64,000 nucleotides of DNA from the NCBI RefSeq assembly GCF_947498825.1, contig NZ_CANMLV010000024.1, positions 1-64,000 on the forward strand, given 5' to 3'. A program made the translations under genes and the position numbers. The notes below the pieces were generated by a model. The model was given only the letters and a program-made list of their open reading frames with translations. It had not been told where the DNA came from and did no database searches. Of the stretch, positions 37,902-46,824 are shown piece by piece (within the stretch, counting starts at the first letter, position 1; every line of letters begins with the position of its first letter). Source of the stretch: an uncultured Cedecea sp. (lineage in GTDB: Bacteria; Pseudomonadota; Gammaproteobacteria; Enterobacterales; Enterobacteriaceae).

Positions 37902-39467
37902 ATGAAGACTCTTCGCTACCTCGGTTATCTGTTGTTATTCCTGCCCTGGCTGGTTCTGGCGGGAGAGAGTGCCGATTTTACTGCCGCCAGTCGCAGCCAG
38001 CAGGCTCTGTTACTTGAACAGTGGGCTTCTGCCCCGCAGCCACAGCGCTTAGCGCTACTGGAAGCCTTGCGGAATGAAACGGTGGTCATTGACGAAAATA
38101 AACAGCCCTTCCTGCAGCAGAAAGAACAGCTAATCCCTCTTGATAGTGTTCAGCAGCCAGCAGGAGAGGTGAAAAAAATAGTCATTAATAACCGCCTGCG
38201 GGGACTGATTGCCAGCGCGCTGGCCGCCCATCAGCTTATCAGCGATGACACAGGCACCCGATTAAAAGCCGCCCGTGCGCTGCAGGCGAATGGGGTAACC
38301 GCTCAGCTACCACTGCTTGAAAGCCGGATTGCCGCTGAAAAAGACAGCCAGGTAAAAGAGATTCTGACCATGGCCGCGGCGCGCCTGCAATTAAGCAGCC
38401 CCGATGCGGAAGTGCGTCTGCAGGCGGTTGAGCGGCTCGGTCACTCAAGCTCCCCGGCGATGCAGTCACAATTATCCGCGCTGACACAGACAGCTAATGA
38501 ACCGGATGCCCGCGTCCGCGCCGGTGCCGAGAAAAGTTTGCAGGCCATTCAGTCGCGTCTGCAGTGGGGTGACTGGCTGGGGCAGATTTTTGCCGGTTTA
38601 TCGCTGGGTTCCATTCTCTTACTGGCGGCATTAGGCCTGGCGATTACCTATGGTTTGCTCGGCGTTATCAATATGGCTCATGGCGAAATGCTGATGATTG
38701 GCGCCTATGTCACCTGGCTTACCCAGGGGGCGTTTCAGCAGTTTGCGCCCCAGTGGCTGGCCTGGTATCCCTTGTTTGCTATTCCGGCCGCCTTCTTTGT
38801 GACGGCCTTGACAGGTATGGCGCTTGAACGAACATTGATTCGTCATCTCTACGGTCGCCCGCTGGAAACACTGCTGGCGACTTGGGGGATCAGCCTGATG
38901 TTAATTCAGCTGATCCGTGTGTTGTTTGGTGCCCAGAATTTAGAAGTAGCGAATCCGGGCTGGCTGTCTGGTGGCCTGCAGGTTCTGCCAAACCTGGTAC
39001 TGCCTTATAACCGTATCGCCATCATTATTTTTGTCGGCATCGTGCTGATGTTGACCTGGATGATACTGAATAAAACCCGTCTTGGGCTCCGTGTCAGAGC
39101 GGTGACCCAGAATCGTCAGATGGCGGATTGCTGCGGTGTGCCTACCGGAAGAACGGATATGCTGGCTTTTGGCCTGGGTTCGGGCATTGCCGGTCTCGGT
39201 GGCGTTGCCTTATCTCAGCTTGGCAACGTCGGCCCGGAGTTAGGGCAGGGCTATATCATCGACTCCTTCCTGGTGGTAGTGGTCGGCGGCGTCGGGCAAC
39301 TGGCGGGAACGGTTATCGCAGCTTTTGGATTGGGTATTCTTAACAAGTTTCTTGAGCCACAGATGGGGGCGGTGCTGGGCAAAATCCTTATTCTGCTGAT
39401 CATCATTTTGTTTATTCAGAAACGTCCGCAAGGATTATTTGCTGTCAAAGGGAGGGTGATTGACTGA
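37902..39467 (+). CDS. urtB: Urea ABC importer, permease UrtB
   Basis: Inner-membrane permease, 521 residues. A signal-like helix and a periplasmic, repeat-like helical region of about 200 residues (with KAARALQANG and RLQAVERLGHS repeats) precede the LivH-type permease domain. That domain carries GLLGVINMAHGEMLMIGAYVTW and the coupling loop LGLRVRAVTQNRQMADCCGV. The long N-terminal extension is usual for proteobacterial UrtB. The stop overlaps the urtC start by one base. Confidence 0.94.
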   Translation: MKTLRYLGYLLLFLPWLVLAGESADFTAASRSQQALLLEQWASAPQPQRLALLEALRNETVVIDENKQPFLQQKEQLIPLDSVQQPAGEVKKIVINNRLRGLIASALAAHQLISDDTGTRLKAARALQANGVTAQLPLLESRIAAEKDSQVKEILTMAAARLQLSSPDAEVRLQAVERLGHSSSPAMQSQLSALTQTANEPDARVRAGAEKSLQAIQSRLQWGDWLGQIFAGLSLGSILLLAALGLAITYGLLGVINMAHGEMLMIGAYVTWLTQGAFQQFAPQWLAWYPLFAIPAAFFVTALTGMALERTLIRHLYGRPLETLLATWGISLMLIQLIRVLFGAQNLEVANPGWLSGGLQVLPNLVLPYNRIAIIIFVGIVLMLTWMILNKTRLGLRVRAVTQNRQMADCCGVPTGRTDMLAFGLGSGIAGLGGVALSQLGNVGPELGQGYIIDSFLVVVVGGVGQLAGTVIAAFGLGILNKFLEPQMGAVLGKILILLIIILFIQKRPQGLFAVKGRVID

Positions 39468-40543
39468 TGCGCCAGCCATTTACCGTAACGCTAATACAAA
39501 AAGCCCCTTGCCTGACCAAAGGACTGGGCCTGTTGTTGATACTGTCCCTGCTATTGATGCCTTTTCTGGCGCTGTTACCGGAAGATCATACCTTAGCCTT
39601 ATCGACCTATACCCTGACGCTGGTCGGTAAAATTTTATGCTATGCCATTGTCGCGGTAGCCCTGGATTTAGTCTGGGGCTATGCCGGGTTGCTTTCGCTG
39701 GGGCATGGTCTGTTTTTTGCGCTTGGTGGCTATGCGATGGGCATGTATCTGGTCAGACAGAGTGCCGGAGAAGGGTTGCCTGCTTTTGCTTCTTTCTTGT
39801 CATGGCAGGAATTGCCTTGGTTCTGGAGCGGAACCCAGTTTTTTCTCTGGACCCTGTGCCTCATCATCCTGGTACCCGGTATTCTGGCCTTTATCTTTGG
39901 CTTTTTTGCCTTCCGTTCAAAAATTAAAGGGGTCTACTTCTCGATAATTACCCAGGCGCTGACCTATGCCGCCATGTTGCTTTTCTTCCGTAATGAAACC
40001 GGATTCGGCGGTAATAATGGCTTTACCGGCTTCAGTACTTTGCTTGGTTTTACCCTGACGGAAACTTCTACGCGCATTGGTTTATTTATTGCCACAGTTT
40101 TATTACTGCTGTTCAGCCTGTGGCTCGGTCATCGGCTGGCGCGCAGCAAATTTGGACGCGTCCTGACCGCAGTGCGTGATGCAGAAAACCGGGTGATGTT
40201 TATCGGCTACGATCCGCAGCGTTTTAAGCTGTTTATCTGGACGCTTTCCGCGGTGTTATGCGGCCTGGCAGGTGCTTTATATGTTCCTCAGGTTGGCATT
40301 ATTAACCCCGGCGAAATGTCGCCAACCAACTCGATTGAAGCCGCCATCTGGGTGGCGCTCGGTGGGCGGGGATCGTTAATTGGCCCGGTGCTGGGGGCGG
40401 CGATTGTTAACGGTGCCAAGAGCTGGTTTACCGTTGCCTTTCCTGAGTTCTGGCTCTTTTTCCTCGGCTTGATGTTTATTCTGGTCACGCTGTTTTTGCC
40501 TTATGGCGTGGTGGGTTTATTCCGTCGGAGGCGTAATGACTGA
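39467..40543 (+). CDS. urtC: Urea ABC importer, permease UrtC
   Basis: LivM-type inner-membrane permease, 358 residues, partner of UrtB. It has AVALDLVWGYAGLLSLGHGLFFALGGYAMGMYL, the coupling segment SKFGRVLTAVRDAENRVMFIGYDPQRFKLFIWT and GGRGSLIGPVLGAAIVNGAKSWF. About ten hydrophobic helices. Its last codons overlap the urtD start. Confidence 0.95.
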   Translation: MRQPFTVTLIQKAPCLTKGLGLLLILSLLLMPFLALLPEDHTLALSTYTLTLVGKILCYAIVAVALDLVWGYAGLLSLGHGLFFALGGYAMGMYLVRQSAGEGLPAFASFLSWQELPWFWSGTQFFLWTLCLIILVPGILAFIFGFFAFRSKIKGVYFSIITQALTYAAMLLFFRNETGFGGNNGFTGFSTLLGFTLTETSTRIGLFIATVLLLLFSLWLGHRLARSKFGRVLTAVRDAENRVMFIGYDPQRFKLFIWTLSAVLCGLAGALYVPQVGIINPGEMSPTNSIEAAIWVALGGRGSLIGPVLGAAIVNGAKSWFTVAFPEFWLFFLGLMFILVTLFLPYGVVGLFRRRRND

Positions 40544-41327
40544 ACAGCTTTATACCCAAATTTATCCCAACGACGCTCACCGGGAACAGCGTGACCCGGT
40601 GCTGATGCTGGATAAAATTAACGTCTCATTTGATGGCTTCCGTGCTTTAACCGACCTGTCGTTGAATATCGGTATTGGTGAACTTCGTTGCATTATCGGA
40701 CCCAATGGCGCGGGGAAAACCACGTTGATGGATGTGATTACCGGCAAAACAAAACCGGATAATGGGCAGATAACCTATGACCAGGACATCGACTTGACCC
40801 AGCTATCCCCGGTGGAGATTGCCCGGGCCGGGATAGGCCGAAAATTTCAAAAGCCAACGGTGTTTGAAGCCCTCAGCGTATTTGAAAATCTGGAGATTGC
40901 CCTGAAAACCACCAAGACCGTCTGGGCCAGCCTGCGTGCTCGCTTAAACGGCGAACAGCGGGACAGGATTGATGAGGTACTGACGTTATTGCGTTTGCAG
41001 GCCTCCAGCCAGCGCCAGGCAGGACTGTTATCCCATGGCCAAAAACAATTTCTTGAGATAGGTATGTTACTGGTGCAGGACCCGCATCTCTTGCTGCTTG
41101 ATGAACCTGCAGCAGGTATGACTGATGCGGAAACCGAGTACACGGCTGAATTGTTCCGGGGATTAGCGGGAAAGCACTCTCTGATGGTCGTTGAGCATGA
41201 CATGGGGTTTGTTGAATCGATAGCCGACCATGTCACGGTATTACATCAGGGACAGGTACTGGCGGAAGGGTCACTGCGAGAAGTACAGGCAGATGACCGT
41301 GTAATCGATGTCTATCTGGGGCGCTAA
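40536..41327 (+). CDS. urtD: Urea ABC importer, ATPase UrtD
   Basis: LivG-type ATPase, 263 residues from the ATG at 40536, which has GGAGG 5 nt upstream and overlaps the urtC stop. Walker A GPNGAGKTT, signature LSHGQKQFLEIGMLL (an LSHGQ variant usual in this subfamily), Walker B LLLLDEPAAGM and the switch histidine in VVEHDMGFV. A reading 11 codons longer lies inside urtC and is not needed. Confidence 0.95.
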   Translation: MTEQLYTQIYPNDAHREQRDPVLMLDKINVSFDGFRALTDLSLNIGIGELRCIIGPNGAGKTTLMDVITGKTKPDNGQITYDQDIDLTQLSPVEIARAGIGRKFQKPTVFEALSVFENLEIALKTTKTVWASLRARLNGEQRDRIDEVLTLLRLQASSQRQAGLLSHGQKQFLEIGMLLVQDPHLLLLDEPAAGMTDAETEYTAELFRGLAGKHSLMVVEHDMGFVESIADHVTVLHQGQVLAEGSLREVQADDRVIDVYLGR

Positions 41328-41328
41328 T

Positions 41329-42027
41329 ATGTTACAGGTTAAAGAGTTAAATCAATATTACGGGGGCAGTCATATTCTGCGCGGCCTGTCGTTTGAAGTG
41401 CCACATGGCGCAATTACCTGTTTGTTAGGGCGTAACGGTGTTGGCAAAACCACCCTGTTAAAGTGTCTGATGGGCTTATTAGCGGTGAAAACCGGAGAGA
41501 TCCAGTGGCAGGGAAAGGGGATTAATCGCTATAAACCGCACCAGCGTGTTCAGGCCGGTATTGCTTATGTCCCCCAGGGGAGAGATATTTTCCCCCGACT
41601 GACAGTGGAAGAGAATTTACTGCTCGGGCTTTCGCGCTTTTCGGGAGCCGACAGCCATCGCGTCCCCGAGGATATTTATCGGCTGTTTCCTGTATTGGAA
41701 GAGATGAAATACCGACGAGGCGGTGACTTATCCGGCGGTCAACAGCAACAGCTGGCGATTGGCAGGGCGTTAGCCAGTAAACCTCAGTTACTGATCCTCG
41801 ATGAACCCACAGAAGGGATCCAGCCTTCGGTGATTAAAGAGATAGGTGCGGTTATTCGTCAACTGGCGCAGCAGGGTGAGATGGGAATACTGTTAGTTGA
41901 ACAGTTCTATGATTTTGCTGCTGAACTCGCGGATAACTACCTGGTGATGTCCAGGGGAGAAATTATACAAAGAGGGGCAGGTAAAGATATGGAACAGGAC
42001 CGGGTCAGGGATCGGGTGACAATATAA
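41329..42027 (+). CDS. urtE: Urea ABC importer, ATPase UrtE
   Basis: LivF-type ATPase, 232 residues, second nucleotide-binding subunit. Walker A GRNGVGKTT, signature LSGGQQQQLAIGRAL, Walker B LLILDEPTEGIQPSV and LVEQFYDFA in the switch region. The ATG directly follows the urtD stop (TAATATG). Last gene of the operon. No urease genes follow inside the window; the next gene is a convergent GntR regulator. Confidence 0.95.
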   Translation: MLQVKELNQYYGGSHILRGLSFEVPHGAITCLLGRNGVGKTTLLKCLMGLLAVKTGEIQWQGKGINRYKPHQRVQAGIAYVPQGRDIFPRLTVEENLLLGLSRFSGADSHRVPEDIYRLFPVLEEMKYRRGGDLSGGQQQQLAIGRALASKPQLLILDEPTEGIQPSVIKEIGAVIRQLAQQGEMGILLVEQFYDFAAELADNYLVMSRGEIIQRGAGKDMEQDRVRDRVTI

Positions 42028-42093
42028 CTGTAACGCCACTCATTCAGCTCGCCGAATTGCCCGCACAGGCGATAATATTCGGCGGGCCTGATT

Positions 42094-42786
42094 TTAATGC
42101 TGGGCGAGAGCCTCGTAAACGCTCAGGCCATTAACCGCATTTTCATCAAAATCCAGCTGCTGTTGCAGGGCTGCTAAGTGATCGCGCATTAACCGCTGCG
42201 CCAGGTCACAATCGCCTGCCTGTAAGGCTTCGATTATCTGTTGATGCTCATCGCACTGGCAATGGGTTGAGATGTCTTTCTGATAGAGCATCATAATCAG
42301 CGAACTCATTACCATCAGGTTATTAAGAATATCGCGTAATACGTTATTGTCAGCGATACGTGACATCAATGCATGAAATTCCCCTAATTGATGTACGGTA
42401 TCCCGGTGGTTCTGGCTAAGTAACGAACAGTGTTCATCCTGTTGCTGTTGTTCGATTTCTTTGGCAAAACGGGCCATTTTCTCGGGGGTGATGCAGGAAA
42501 TAATGGCGCACTCCACTATATTGCGCGCAAAAAAGATTTCCTGGGCCTGCTTTGCCGTAGGACGTGCGACCATCGCGCCATGATTAGGCTCAATTGTGAC
42601 AATGCCTTGGTTCGACATACGTTGTAGGGCTGACTGAACATGGTTACGGTTCGCCTGGAGAGACTCGACGATTTGCGCTTCAATAAGACGCGTGCCTGGC
42701 CGTAATTTATGCTGGCCGATTGCCAGTGTCAGCGCGTCTACTACCCGATTTACTTCCCGTTGTTTTGGCGTCAATACTTTACTCAT
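42094..42786 (-). CDS. GntR-family transcriptional regulator (FCD/FadR subfamily)
   Basis: 230 residues. The N-terminal winged helix (about 14-75) shows KLRPGTRLIEAQIVESLQANRNHVQSALQRMSNQGIVTIEPNHGAMVA. The helical FCD effector domain follows with the metal-ligand-like pieces FHALM and DEHQQIIEALQAGDCDLAQRLMRDHL. Co-directional with, and downstream of, the three amidohydrolase genes, separated by a palindromic repeat. The paired TGCTAGCA palindromes ahead of the catabolic genes are plausible targets, because FadR-type regulators favour such short dyads. Ligand unknown. Confidence 0.88.
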   Translation of the reverse strand: MSKVLTPKQREVNRVVDALTLAIGQHKLRPGTRLIEAQIVESLQANRNHVQSALQRMSNQGIVTIEPNHGAMVARPTAKQAQEIFFARNIVECAIISCITPEKMARFAKEIEQQQQDEHCSLLSQNHRDTVHQLGEFHALMSRIADNNVLRDILNNLMVMSSLIMMLYQKDISTHCQCDEHQQIIEALQAGDCDLAQRLMRDHLAALQQQLDFDENAVNGLSVYEALAQH

Positions 42787-42803
42787 GCTTTTTTATCCAT
42801 TTT

Positions 42804-42930
42804 TATACCCGTCATACTTCAAGTTGCTTGGGCGTTACCTTCGTCAATTCTGCCGAATCACATAGGTTATCTATGCTCATCGCCAGAATTGACTCTGCGC
42901 CTACAAGCAACTTGAATTATTTAGGGTATA
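42804..42930. repeat. Palindromic intergenic repeat, best-preserved copy
   Basis: The ends TATACCCGTCATACTTCAAG and CTTGAATTATTTAGGGTATA are near reverse complements over about 25 bp, enclosing CCGAATCACATAGGTTATCTATG. Its right 30 bp overlap the end of the amidohydrolase gene on the minus strand. Confidence 0.85.
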
Positions 42931-44154
42931 TGCCTTGTGCCAGACTTTTTTCCCACGAAAATAGACAGCATCAACGGCAATCTGTCTGGCGACCACTTCT
43001 GCGGAGCAGGACGCATTCATTAATATAAAGCTGGCTTCATCACCGACTACTGGCCATACGCGTTCGCCGCATTCATTGAGAGGCAGACAATTGCCGGTGG
43101 CAATAGCCAGCGAGCGATTCAGGCTAAACTCATCGCCACGCGTGTAAAGCCTTGCCCAGTCATAGGTTTTGTCCAGCATACTTCCCGATCCAAAGGGCGA
43201 CCAGTGGTCGGTTACGCTATCGGTTCCACTCAACAAGGATACGCCTTTTTCGCGTAAAAATGGCAGTGGCATAACGGATTTCCCAAGTGGGATCCCGCTT
43301 GCCAGTGAAACCCCAAGCTCTGCCATTTCATCTGCTAATTCGCTCAGTTCTGCGGTTTCTGTCTGCGCCAGACAATAAGCATGGCTGAGCGTCAGCTTGC
43401 CTTGCAGAAACGGCTCTTTTCTCAGCGCATTGAGCAAATAGCGAATACAGGCGATACCTGTCGATTTATCTTCATGTAAATGATAATCGATACCTTTTCC
43501 CGCTTCCAGTGCCAGACGAAGAGTGATATCGAGAGAGCGCACCATATCGCCATCCACTTTGCCAGGGTCAAGACCACCGACCCAGTCACAGCCCAGCGAC
43601 ATAGCCTCTTTCATCAAGGTCACGGCATTAGAGCGTAGTAATCCATGCTGTGGGAAAGCGACAATTTCACAATGCATCTGTTCGCGCCAGGGGATCAGGG
43701 CTTCTTGTAGCTGCAGTAAGCTTTGCAGGCCGCTGGTGGGTTCGATATTGCAATGCGTGCGTACATGGGTCGTTCCCTTTTCCTGCAACAGTTGTAGCAA
43801 GCGATGGGTGCGCCGTTGCGCGTCTGGCAGAAGCCTGGGCAGCAACTGTTCTTCCAGAGCTATCATCTGAAAAATATCCCCGGCATTATTTCCCCGAGCG
43901 GCGCGCCAGGGGTCACCATAGAAGGTTTTATCTAAATGGATATGTTCATCCCGGGTGCTGGGAAGCAGTAGCCGCCCCTCGCCATTCACGCGGTCCATAC
44001 CCGGATCATCGTGGTCTCCTTCATAGAGGGCGATAATCTTATCCCCCTCTATTTCAAGAGTATATTCCTGCGTTATCGTGCGCTGAACCCATCCGTTATC
44101 GCGCACAAAACCAGACTCTAAACGAACATTATTCAGCAGATAACGTCTTGCCAT
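42901..44154 (-). CDS. Amidohydrolase, cytosine deaminase (CodA/AtzC)-like, third of three
   Basis: 417 residues from ATG at 44154, behind AAAGGAGCCCGCC. Metal-dependent TIM-barrel hydrolase. HIHLDK (first metal site), THCN, YHLHEDKS, LSHAYCL and GTDSVTDHWSPFG follow the CodA/AtzC pattern of HxH, His, His and Asp ligands. It should act on a cyclic amide or N-heterocycle; the substrate is unknown. It overlaps the upstream amidohydrolase by 26 bp. The last ten codons (YTLNNSSCL-stop) are encoded by the end of a palindromic repeat, so the original C-terminus has probably been replaced. A 64-codon upstream extension is open but unsupported. Confidence 0.88.
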   Translation of the reverse strand: MARRYLLNNVRLESGFVRDNGWVQRTITQEYTLEIEGDKIIALYEGDHDDPGMDRVNGEGRLLLPSTRDEHIHLDKTFYGDPWRAARGNNAGDIFQMIALEEQLLPRLLPDAQRRTHRLLQLLQEKGTTHVRTHCNIEPTSGLQSLLQLQEALIPWREQMHCEIVAFPQHGLLRSNAVTLMKEAMSLGCDWVGGLDPGKVDGDMVRSLDITLRLALEAGKGIDYHLHEDKSTGIACIRYLLNALRKEPFLQGKLTLSHAYCLAQTETAELSELADEMAELGVSLASGIPLGKSVMPLPFLREKGVSLLSGTDSVTDHWSPFGSGSMLDKTYDWARLYTRGDEFSLNRSLAIATGNCLPLNECGERVWPVVGDEASFILMNASCSAEVVARQIAVDAVYFRGKKVWHKAYTLNNSSCL

Positions 44155-45637
44155 GGCGGGCTCCTTTCTGATGCAGAGGAAAGGTCGGCGCGACAATCTC
44201 GGCGACCGAAGGATGACCGACGGTGCGCTCAGGATAGGTACTGATAATATGCTGAAACACAGACTGAGACTCGGCATGCAATGCATCAAGGCTGAATCCG
44301 GCCTGGACCATTTCGCCTTCCCAGAACACTTTCCGTCCGGCGACAAGGGTGCCTTTCACATCCCGACCATTGCCGTTAAGCACCAGCGCGGCGATAGGGT
44401 CGAAAATTTGTCCTAACGCAGGCTGATTAAGATCAATCACCACCATATCGGCCTGGCACCCGGCGGCGAGTCGACCTAAATCATCGCGGCCCAGTGCTTT
44501 GGCCCCACCGAGCGTTGCCATGCGATAATAGTCAGCACTATTCGCAGCGGAAATATCGCCGCTCACCACCCGGCTTAACACCACGCCCATATGCATATTG
44601 CTAAACATATCGGGTGGAAAGGTATCAGTTCCCAGCGCCATATTGATAGCGGATTGCTTAAAGCGTGGATAATACTCCATATATTTTGCATGCCTGCCAG
44701 AGACCAGTGGGCAACTGACAACGGTTGCCCCCGAACGCGCCAGGCGGGCAATATCCTCTCCGACACGTCCGGCATCAGGTTGAGCCCCGCCTAAATACTG
44801 GCCATGAGGCAGCAACATATGCTGATTTAATAGTCCGCTCTCCTCCAGCAGCGCCAGCGAGCTTTTACCGTTAAAACGCCGGGCGATTTCATTGATCTCC
44901 AGTTCACTTTGACAACAGTGCAAGCGGGTGGGGCAGGCAAGCGTCTTGACCAGTTGTGCAAGGTCGTTGAGCCAGGCCAGGTCGCCGCCTTCAATTCTGT
45001 CCGGGGCCAGCATGGCACTGAGTGTCGGCACACCGCGTTGCCGGATACGGTTAACAAAACGTTCGGCATCTTCCAGTCCCTGGAGAGCGCGCTGACGGTC
45101 TTCCCGGCGACTGACCTGGCCTTGTTCATCGGTGACATAGTATCCCGCCATAAAGGCCGGACCCAGCCAGGCACGCGCACCCAGCGATTCAGCAACGTCA
45201 GCGGCATACAGATATTCATCAAACTCTTCGGCCCATTCGCGATAGAGAATTGAGGTAATTGGCGCGAAGCTGGTAATACCGTTACGCAGTAACTGGCTGT
45301 AGGCATAGCGTTTAGCGAAATCAAGCTGACTACGACTATAGAGATCCCGACGCTGCCAGTCATGCGCTACCACCCGGCCTTTACGCCAGCCAGGCTGATT
45401 ATCAAACGCCAGTACGGTAGTGTCTAAATCGCCCAGTGCATCGAGATCGATAAATCCGGGCCCCACCAGGGCGTTGCCGACATTGATTTCTTCATCAACC
45501 GCACCAGAATAGTCATGACCGACAAACAGAATTTTATCGCCCTGATAAACCACTTCACCCTCAGGATACAGGCAGTGATCGCCGTGCTGGTAGCCGACAA
45601 CCCAGGCGGCGCGAATACGGGTTACAGTTGTTGTCAA
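44129..45637 (-). CDS. Amidohydrolase, TrzN/AtzA-superfamily with altered first metal motif, second of three
   Basis: 502 residues. After GPGFID the usual HxH is replaced by DLDALGDLDT. Later motifs (THR-like LHCCQSELE, LLPHGQYL and GTDTFPPDMFSNM) keep the expected His and Asp positions. Such DLDAL members form their own branch as far as I recall. The likely start is the TTG at 45637: it overlaps the preceding stop as TTGA and has GAGGAG about 8 nt upstream. A GTG at 45646 is the alternative. Function: probable deaminase or dechlorinase-like hydrolase of a nitrogen heterocycle, substrate unknown. Confidence 0.82.
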   Translation of the reverse strand: MTTTVTRIRAAWVVGYQHGDHCLYPEGEVVYQGDKILFVGHDYSGAVDEEINVGNALVGPGFIDLDALGDLDTTVLAFDNQPGWRKGRVVAHDWQRRDLYSRSQLDFAKRYAYSQLLRNGITSFAPITSILYREWAEEFDEYLYAADVAESLGARAWLGPAFMAGYYVTDEQGQVSRREDRQRALQGLEDAERFVNRIRQRGVPTLSAMLAPDRIEGGDLAWLNDLAQLVKTLACPTRLHCCQSELEINEIARRFNGKSSLALLEESGLLNQHMLLPHGQYLGGAQPDAGRVGEDIARLARSGATVVSCPLVSGRHAKYMEYYPRFKQSAINMALGTDTFPPDMFSNMHMGVVLSRVVSGDISAANSADYYRMATLGGAKALGRDDLGRLAAGCQADMVVIDLNQPALGQIFDPIAALVLNGNGRDVKGTLVAGRKVFWEGEMVQAGFSLDALHAESQSVFQHIISTYPERTVGHPSVAEIVAPTFPLHQKGARHGKTLSAE

Positions 45638-46824
45638 AATAAGCACTCCTCATTTTCAGCAATCAATACGCCATGCTTAAAGACTTTGCGAGCCGTTGGC
45701 AGCTCCACCAGTGATTCGACCATACTTCTGCCGGGAACCAGTACCAAGTCAGCCCGACAGCCGACCTCAAGCCCGTAATTTTTAACGTCCATCACCCGGG
45801 CCCCGCCTTCGGTAATGGTTTTGGCGGCACGCAGAATTTCGCTATCTTTACGCCAGCGATAGCGCAGTCCCATCGTTACCGCCCGCTGTAACATATCGCC
45901 ATTGCCATAGGGACTCCAGGTATCCCGTACCCCATCATTACCTGCGCAAATGGCAACCCCTGCGTCATTGAGACACTCCCAGGGGGGAACTGCCACGTCG
46001 GAAGGTGCCGTCGTGGCGACACTCACGCCCAGCTCGGCCATCTGTTCGGCAAAATACTGCTGCCGGGAGGCGTCCACCATACCAAGACAAAAGCCATGAC
46101 TGAGCGTGACGCTATGTTCTTTCTGATAGCGGCGCGTGTATTCAAGGATCAGTTCCAGACTGAATGCCCCCAGCTCGCCACGCTCATGAAGATGAATATC
46201 AATTTTTTTGTTATGCCGGCAGGCCAGCTCAAAAATAATATCCAGGTGTTTTCTGGGGTCGCGGTCAAAAGAGCAAGGATCAAGTCCGCCGACTAATTCC
46301 GCCCCCATGGACAAAGCCTGGTCGAGCAGTGCTTCGGTACCGGGGTTTTGCAAAATCCCGCTTTGTGGAAAGGCGACGATTTCAATATCGACATAACCGG
46401 CTAATTTTCGGCGCGTTTCCAGCACCCCCTCGAGATTAGCCAGGCCAATTTCATTATCAATATCGACATGGGTGCGAATAAACGAGGTGCCACTGGCTAT
46501 CCCCCGGCGGGCAATACGTTCTGACTGGCGCTGAGCATCGGGTTGCTGCTGCTTGCGATAATGACGCTCATTTTCAATCATTGCCCCCAGGCTGCGAGGC
46601 ACATCATTAATGTACCAATCCCGGCCCAGTAAGGTTTTATCCAGATGGGCATGGGCATCGACAAAGCCGGGGAAAAGCTGCAGCCCCCGGCAATCAATAA
46701 TGGTCGCGTGGTCACTGGCGGATAATTTTTCCCCCCTGGCGGCAATCACCCCGTTCTCAAGCAGTAAATCAACAGGCGTTTGACGGTTAAAAGGGGTGAC
46801 CCCTGTGAGCAAATATTGTTTCAT
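45634..46824 (-). CDS. Amidohydrolase, cytosine deaminase (CodA/AtzC)-like, first of three
   Basis: 396 residues with the complete CodA/AtzC pattern: FVDAHAHLDKTLLG, TSFIRTHVDI, IDIHLHERGE, TLSHGFCLG and CAGNDGVRDTWSPYGNGDML. It is predicted to hydrolyse a C-N bond of a cyclic amide, amidine or N-substituted heterocycle. It starts two bases after the ATPase stop (TTAAATG-like junction), so it is in the same operon as the ABC importer. It is clearly diverged from, not a duplicate of, the third amidohydrolase. Confidence 0.88.
   Translation of the reverse strand: MKQYLLTGVTPFNRQTPVDLLLENGVIAARGEKLSASDHATIIDCRGLQLFPGFVDAHAHLDKTLLGRDWYINDVPRSLGAMIENERHYRKQQQPDAQRQSERIARRGIASGTSFIRTHVDIDNEIGLANLEGVLETRRKLAGYVDIEIVAFPQSGILQNPGTEALLDQALSMGAELVGGLDPCSFDRDPRKHLDIIFELACRHNKKIDIHLHERGELGAFSLELILEYTRRYQKEHSVTLSHGFCLGMVDASRQQYFAEQMAELGVSVATTAPSDVAVPPWECLNDAGVAICAGNDGVRDTWSPYGNGDMLQRAVTMGLRYRWRKDSEILRAAKTITEGGARVMDVKNYGLEVGCRADLVLVPGRSMVESLVELPTARKVFKHGVLIAENEECLF

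Noticed and set aside
42901-44346. Amidohydrolase start at 44346
   Set aside because: The added 64 residues are low-quality sequence within the upstream gene; the ATG at 44154 has AAAGGAG and begins the family-like region.
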